In this document: in pieces, positions 34,205 through 38,076 of the stretch | Layout of the letters: each line of letters opens with the position of its first letter | Position numbering within the stretch: the first letter of the stretch is position 1 | From: Chloroflexota bacterium | Lineage (GTDB): Bacteria > Chloroflexota > Anaerolineae > Anaerolineales > Anaerolineaceae | Direction: 5' to 3' | Assembly: GCA_029265085.1 (NCBI GenBank) | Contig: JAJUJY010000024.1 | Span: forward strand, 1-38,076 | DNA: 38,076 nt | Translations under genes and position numbers: made by a program | Notes under the pieces: model-generated | Seen by the model: only the letters and a program-made list of their open reading frames with translations | What the model was told of the DNA's origin: nothing | Databases searched by the model: none

Positions 34205-34878
34205 TAAAATGCGCCATGTCCTTTAAAAACAGCTCCAATGGTGCGCAGCAAGATTTCAAAATCTAAGCCCAGGCAGCGCCTTTCGATATATGTGATGTCC
34301 AAACGCAGCCGCTCGTCAAATTCAGAAACACCGCGTTCTGAGATTTGCCATAGTCCGGTCAACCCTGGCAGCACTTCTAACCGCTCTGTGTGCCAAAGTG
34401 CATACGTTTCTGGTGAAAATGAGGTAGGCCGAGGGCCAACTAAAGACATATCCCCTTTCAAGATGTTGAATAATTGGGGCAGCTCATCAAGGCTGGTCTT
34501 TCGTAAAAATTTTCCAATCCGCGTAATGCGAGGATCGTTTGGGATTTTAAAATCCGGCCATTTTAAAACATTGAGGTGGTCATAAGCATGCCTGTCTTCC
34601 TCAGAGGTGACCACCATTGTACGAAATTTCATCATGGCAAAACGCTTGCCATCTTTGCCAGTGCGCTGTTGAATAAAAAAGATCGGGTCACGGGGTGATG
34701 AGCACTTAATGATTACCGCCACAATGAAAATAACCAGCAGCCAAATTGGACTGCTGATCAGGATAATGAACAGATCTACGACACGTTTGATTTTTAAATA
34801 AAACTTTTCGGGAATAGCCCGTTTCTTTTGCGCGTATTTTTCTAGCCATGCGAGTTCGTTGCGTATGGATGATCTCAT
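34204..34878 (-). CDS. Initiating sugar transferase (phosphoglycosyl transferase, PF02397)
   Basis: A 224-residue protein of the short, monotopic (PglC/WcaJ-C) type. One N-terminal membrane helix lies at about 31-57. The catalytic core follows with FFIQQRTGKDGKRFAMMKFR, LRKTSLDELPQLFNILKGDM, SLVGPRP and LPGLTGLWQISERG. It lacks the four extra N-terminal helices of full-length WcaJ. It transfers a sugar phosphate from UDP-sugar to undecaprenyl phosphate, the first step in building each repeat unit. No clear ribosome site precedes the ATG. It is the second gene of the operon. Confidence 0.93.
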   Translation of the reverse strand: MRSSIRNELAWLEKYAQKKRAIPEKFYLKIKRVVDLFIILISSPIWLLVIFIVAVIIKCSSPRDPIFFIQQRTGKDGKRFAMMKFRTMVVTSEEDRHAYDHLNVLKWPDFKIPNDPRITRIGKFLRKTSLDELPQLFNILKGDMSLVGPRPTSFSPETYALWHTERLEVLPGLTGLWQISERGVSEFDERLRLDITYIERRCLGLDFEILLRTIGAVFKGHGAF

Positions 34879-34947
34879 AAAAAATAATGATTTTAATGAT
34901 GGTTATGATTTCGGCAAGGTAAGTTTGGTAAGAAACGGTTCCAGTAT

Positions 34948-35991
34948 TTATGTCGGGTTTATCGCTTCGTCAGGCTGCAAGTCGGATTGGGCATTCGCTT
35001 CCTGGACTTCTTCATGATCTGCCAGATCGGATTCTCCGGAACTTAAAACAACAGGTGCCGGAGGTTCTATTGTCTGGCCAGCGATGGGTGCAGCCTGGGT
35101 TGTGGAAGTGATGTTGGTTTCAGCACGATGGAGCAGGTCTTCTAAGGTTAATGCATCAGAAGGAAATGCAGCAATTCCATAATTAATCGAGACACCAAGG
35201 GTATTCTTCATGTCCGCCTGGATTCTTTCGGCCAATCGACTGGTTCCGTTAACTGAGTTTTCCGGGCAAAGAATAATAAACCGGCCGTCCCAGTTTTTTG
35301 TCAGCACCATATCCGTCCGGCGTGCCTGGTGAACGATGATTTCAGCCAGCCTGGAGGTCAAAACCTGCTTTGAAATCTTTTTCTGGTTTTCCAGGATCAT
35401 CCGGTCAAGGTCTTCTTTCAGCGTATTCTTTGAAGGCTCGATCACCATTAAAGAAAGCGGGTGGTTGTAACGGCGACTTCGAACAAATTCAATTTTGATA
35501 TCTTCAATCGCAGTGTTAAAATTGCGAACCTGCCGGGTTGTGGTTGGCAGGGAGATGAGCTTACCTAATTCTTCGGTTTTTTGAAGTTGATTTGCCAAAC
35601 GATAAGCAATAGCAACCCCTAATACAAGTAAGGTTATCTCTGTAATCGACTGATAGATATTCAGTTCTAGCCAGGGATTTGTTTTAGGGTAAATTGCCCA
35701 ACGTCCCAATAAATAAATACCACTCCAGCCAGCCATATGTCCAAATAGGGGGATTTTCAACATGATAGGGAATGCAATAATCCCCAACACGGCTATGGTG
35801 ATCACAATAAAAAAATTTGGGTTGAGCGCCAAACTTAAACCTGCTCCCAACCCTAGTTTTTCAAGATTAAAAACCAGCGCCAAATAGGCAAACAATACAA
35901 GCACCGACCGGTTTGGATTACGCATAAATTGTTCTGTTTTCGGGGAAATAATGGAAAGATAATATATCAAATTATAAGCCCAATAACTCAT
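34948..35991 (-). CDS. Membrane protein with a degenerate GGDEF-like domain
   Basis: A 347-residue protein that opens the exopolysaccharide operon. Four or five helices lie in residues 29-135. A cytoplasmic domain (about 150-292) then follows a GGDEF pattern: IKIEFVRSRRYNHPLSLMVI, LAEIIVHQARRTDMVLTKNW, DGRFIILCPE, RLAERIQADM and the closing VSINYGIAAFPSDALTLEDL and LHRAE. The position of the GGDEF signature reads WDGRF (234-238), so it should not make cyclic di-GMP. The tail (about 300-347) is acidic and probably disordered. It could sense nucleotide or act as scaffold for the synthesis complex. There is no ribosome site before the ATG; an internal Met at residue 23 is an alternative. Confidence 0.75.
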   Translation of the reverse strand: MSYWAYNLIYYLSIISPKTEQFMRNPNRSVLVLFAYLALVFNLEKLGLGAGLSLALNPNFFIVITIAVLGIIAFPIMLKIPLFGHMAGWSGIYLLGRWAIYPKTNPWLELNIYQSITEITLLVLGVAIAYRLANQLQKTEELGKLISLPTTTRQVRNFNTAIEDIKIEFVRSRRYNHPLSLMVIEPSKNTLKEDLDRMILENQKKISKQVLTSRLAEIIVHQARRTDMVLTKNWDGRFIILCPENSVNGTSRLAERIQADMKNTLGVSINYGIAAFPSDALTLEDLLHRAETNITSTTQAAPIAGQTIEPPAPVVLSSGESDLADHEEVQEANAQSDLQPDEAINPT

Positions 35992-36015
35992 AAAACAAAA
36001 TGTTTTCGTGATTAG

Positions 36016-36044
36016 ATTATCTGGGGATTATTCATTCGGTTGAA
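36016..36044 (-). promoter_or_regulatory. Candidate promoter of the exopolysaccharide operon
   Basis: On the minus strand TTCAAC (36044-36039) and GATAAT (36021-36016) are 17 bases apart. The -10 is 25 bases before the ATG at 35991, giving a short leader. The -35 is only a partial match to the consensus. Confidence 0.4.
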
Positions 36045-36241
36045 AACTAAACAGGTTTGTTCTTTTTGTTTGATCAAAGGTATTTTTGTTCGTCAAATAA
36101 ATGGATATCTGTACTTTGTTTGCCAGGGTCTGGTGTTGTACCTGCTCATGGATCAGAGGTCCATGTAGAAAACTTTGACAGAAAAATTGTGATGGAATGC
36201 TTTGCGATAATGCTGGCTAAATGTATTTCCTTTGATCTGAT

Positions 36242-36270
36242 GGTCTGCTCCATACATTTTGGGGCAGACC
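36242..36270. promoter_or_regulatory. Stable hairpin in the divergent region
   Basis: GGTCTGCTCC (36242-36251) and GGGGCAGACC (36261-36270) pair over 10 positions with one G-U pair, around a 9-base loop. No T-run follows on either strand, so it is not a clear terminator. It may insulate the two divergent units. Confidence 0.5.
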
Positions 36271-36385
36271 TATTTGATTCCATGGTTAAATCTTTTCTGG
36301 TCTAGGTTTTTTTTATTAACACGGCTGTATTACATCCTTTGCGCGTAAAGGCTGCACAAGACGAAAAATTTGATAAATGACCTTA

Positions 36386-36413
36386 TTGACATTTGGTTAA
36401 ATTATTGTAAAAT
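36386..36413 (+). promoter_or_regulatory. Sigma-70-type promoter of the MFS gene
   Basis: A perfect TTGACA (36386-36391) and TAAAAT (36408-36413) are separated by 16 bases. This is the strongest promoter match in the window. The palindromic operator begins two bases after the -10. Confidence 0.7.
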
Positions 36414-36414
36414 G

Positions 36415-36432
36415 AACGTACACGTGTACGTT
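36415..36432 (+). promoter_or_regulatory. Primary operator: perfect 18-bp palindrome (LacI-like)
   Basis: AACGTACACGTGTACGTT is a perfect palindrome with a central CG, as is common for LacI/GalR-family sites. It covers the transcription start region just after the -10, where a bound repressor would block the promoter. Confidence 0.7.
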
Positions 36433-36478
36433 TTGGTTTTTAGTACTATTTTGCTAAAAATCATATTTTTGGCGATTT

Positions 36479-36496
36479 ATCGTTCACGTGTACAAT
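36479..36496 (+). promoter_or_regulatory. Second, weaker operator-like site
   Basis: The CACGTG core with the right-hand TAC flank of the first site is repeated here, while the left half differs. The two centres are 64 bases apart, close to six helical turns, which would allow looping by a tetrameric repressor. Confidence 0.5.
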
Positions 36497-36536
36497 TGTC
36501 CCCCCCGCAACCATCTATATATACGTGGAGAGAAAA

Positions 36537-37880
36537 ATGAAGCAAATCAAACTCTATTGGCGGATCATGTTGGTCACCATGATTGCTGGCGTTGCCTTTA
36601 ATCTTTGGGGTAATCTTTATAACACGTACATGCCAATTTTCTTGCAGGCTGGCAATCCAACCTTTGACGCGAAATTGCAAAACCCATCGTTTGGTTTCGG
36701 CGCATCTCCTTCTCTTACTTCCATTATTATGTCATTGGATAATATCTCTGGTTTCATTTTTATTCCATTGATGGGTATCCTGGCGGATCGTGCTCGCCGA
36801 AGAAAACCTTTCATCACTTATTCTCTCCCTGTATTTGCATTCGCCATAGGTGTTATGCCATTTATTATGCGGATGATCACCCCGGAGACCAATGGCCAAT
36901 TTAGCCTGCTTCTCCTTCCGTTTGGGTTGATTACATTTTGTATCCTTCTCACTCTTGCTGCCCAGCTATTTGATGGAATTCCCAGTTCTGCTATTTATTT
37001 TGCGATCATTCCTTCAGAAGACCGCGGAAAAGTTGGCAGCATTAACAGCACCATTAGCATGATTGTTGGGGTTGGTTTAATGTTTGGATCTGGGTTCCTC
37101 TATCAAATTGATCGAACCATTCCCTTTTTGCTGGTTTCTGTCTTAATGATGATTTATTGGGTGTTGTTTGTGGTTCTCATCAAAGAACCGGAATATCCTC
37201 AGGTAGAAGGTGAAGGAAAAGAGAAGCTCACGCTGCGCAATCTCTTTTCTGGTGTTAAGAAATTCTCGAAGCAAGAGCGAAAAGATCTGCTTTTCACCTG
37301 CCTTACTGCTTTTGGTTTGTTTGGAACCTCAAATATTCTGATAACTTTTGCAAGTTCTTATGCAGTCTCTGTCCTTGGCCTCCCGGAAGCGCAAACCATT
37401 CAGCTGTTAATGACATTTCAGATTGGCATGGTTCTGATGGCACTCCCTGGCGGTTACTTGCCTAATAAAATTGGACGCAAGACCACCATGAAGCTTGGGG
37501 CAGGTGTGATGTTTTTGGTCATGATTATCCTGTTCTTTGTTCAGAATTTCATCGTTGCTATGATTGGTATTGCGCTGCTGGGAGCTGGTTGGATTTTTAT
37601 CAATGTGAATATTATGGCGTTCTACAGCGATATTATCGACACAAACAAGAAGCTGGGGACTGTACTTGGATTGACTGGTGTTGGCTCTCAATTAGGGGCT
37701 ATTCTGCTGGTTCCGGTGGTTGGTTGGTTAATTGAACGTTTCAATAATAACTATAACCTGGTCTGGTTGGTAACTGCAATTACCATTGCGTTTGGTATGC
37801 TGATGTTCTTCATGGTTAAGGGTGGCGAAATTCAAAAATCATTGCCAACTGACCTCTCCGTCGAAACACACGCAGAATAA
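36537..37880 (+). CDS. MFS transporter (SLC45/GPH-like sugar transporter)
   Basis: A 447-residue membrane protein with 12 predicted helices. The loop between helices 2 and 3 reads GILADRARRRKPFI, the family's DRxGRR-type motif. A matching GGYLPNKIGRKTT lies after helix 8, and a charged middle loop (KEPEYPQVEGEGKEKL) divides the halves. It resembles sugar/cation symporters and similar MFS proteins. The ATG at 36537 follows GGAGAG; a GTG at 36525 lacks that advantage. The promoter has LacI-type operators, so it is probably induced by a sugar-like ligand. The amidohydrolase gene begins 20 bases after its stop, so its substrate may be an acylated or amide compound. Confidence 0.85.
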   Translation: MKQIKLYWRIMLVTMIAGVAFNLWGNLYNTYMPIFLQAGNPTFDAKLQNPSFGFGASPSLTSIIMSLDNISGFIFIPLMGILADRARRRKPFITYSLPVFAFAIGVMPFIMRMITPETNGQFSLLLLPFGLITFCILLTLAAQLFDGIPSSAIYFAIIPSEDRGKVGSINSTISMIVGVGLMFGSGFLYQIDRTIPFLLVSVLMMIYWVLFVVLIKEPEYPQVEGEGKEKLTLRNLFSGVKKFSKQERKDLLFTCLTAFGLFGTSNILITFASSYAVSVLGLPEAQTIQLLMTFQIGMVLMALPGGYLPNKIGRKTTMKLGAGVMFLVMIILFFVQNFIVAMIGIALLGAGWIFINVNIMAFYSDIIDTNKKLGTVLGLTGVGSQLGAILLVPVVGWLIERFNNNYNLVWLVTAITIAFGMLMFFMVKGGEIQKSLPTDLSVETHAE

Positions 37881-37899
37881 GTTTACCCAGGGTAATGTA

Positions 37900-38076
37900 A
37901 TGTTTGATCTTCTGATTCGGTCTGGAACAGTGATTGATGGGTCTGGAGGAGAAGCCTATCAGGCGGATATTGGCATTACCAATGGACGCATTGAAGCCAT
38001 TGGGAAAATTGACCCTGCTCAGGGAAAAGAACTTCTATCCGCTACAGGTCTTACTGTCTCTCCCGGATTCATTGAC
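37900..38076 (+). CDS. Amidohydrolase, D-aminoacylase type (N-terminal fragment)
   Basis: The first 59 residues of a gene that runs out of the window. MFDLLIRSGTVIDGSGGEAY, then ADIGITNGRIEAIGKID and SATGLTVSPGFID match the N-terminal beta-sandwich of amidohydrolases of the N-acyl-D-amino-acid deacylase group, ending just before the metal-binding HxH expected after PGFID. AGGG lies before the ATG. It is 20 bases after the MFS gene and probably in the same transcript, acting on what that transporter imports. The exact substrate (N-acyl-D-amino acid, dihydropyrimidine or similar) cannot be told from this part. Confidence 0.8.
   Translation, partial: MFDLLIRSGTVIDGSGGEAYQADIGITNGRIEAIGKIDPAQGKELLSATGLTVSPGFID

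Larger units (their letters stand above)
35992..36385. other. Divergent intergenic region
   Basis: This region lies between the start of the exopolysaccharide operon (minus) and the MFS promoter (plus). An 82-codon frame at 36057-36305 on the plus strand lacks a ribosome site and recognisable content and is not called. The region holds the promoter listed for the minus-strand operon and a hairpin at 36242-36270. Confidence 0.5.

Noticed and set aside
36057..36305. 82-codon plus-strand frame in the divergent intergenic region
   Set aside because: It has no ribosome site and no recognisable content, and overlaps a hairpin and the promoter area.
1..38076. CRISPR array, prophage or complete insertion sequence
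   Set aside because: No regularly spaced direct repeats with unique spacers, no phage structural genes and no intact transposase with terminal repeats were seen.

Overview
The window looks like a chromosomal segment of a Chloroflexota bacterium, most likely class Anaerolineae. This is inferred from an alanine/proline/glutamine-rich lipoprotein linker on a solute-binding protein, a large MalT-like LuxR regulator, DUF5946-like remnants, and a secreted protein ending in a FLPxVLR-type tail. I could run no database search, so family names rest on motifs and recall.

Left block, about 1-8550, plus strand: a catabolic gene set. It has a BtpA/SgcQ-family TIM-barrel protein, a complete sugar-type ABC importer (lipoprotein binding protein, double ATPase, two permeases), an M29-type aminopeptidase and an FGGY sugar kinase that ends at a strong hairpin. 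The substrate is unknown, and the embedded peptidase is unusual. At the far right (36386-38076) an MFS transporter sits behind a near-consensus promoter with a perfect 18-bp palindrome and a second half-matching site. It is followed by the start of an amidohydrolase of the D-aminoacylase type, cut by the window edge.

Middle block, about 8550-19200: an accessory region. A plant-type leucine-rich-repeat secreted protein is flanked by two direct 189-bp copies (about 92% identical) of a broken DUF5946-like gene. One copy is joined to an ISAs1-like transposase fragment. Leftward from there runs a minus-strand group: a MalT-like LuxR regulator, a small soluble domain read in frame into a DUF6326-like membrane protein, a DUF4386 protein, an NAD(P)-binding NmrA-like protein and a small membrane protein, then a separate eight-helix membrane protein.

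Right block, about 19380-35990: an exopolysaccharide locus. Twelve minus-strand genes, many overlapping by 1-11 bases, encode in transcription order: a membrane protein with a degenerate GGDEF-like domain, a phosphoglycosyl transferase, a GT4 glycosyltransferase, a Wzz chain-length protein fused to a second degenerate GGDEF-like domain, an O-antigen ligase/polymerase, a Wzx-type flippase, two GT4 enzymes, a GT2 processive-type synthase, a BcsB-like protein, a polysaccharide deacetylase and another GT4. A convergent lipoprotein resembling a glycoside hydrolase overlaps the end of the operon by 14 bases. The locus mixes Wzx/Wzy-type parts with synthase-type parts (GT2, BcsB-like, deacetylase). 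Its two GGDEF-like domains lack the catalytic signature, so they look like sensors or scaffolds rather than enzymes. This is the most promising unusual system in the window.
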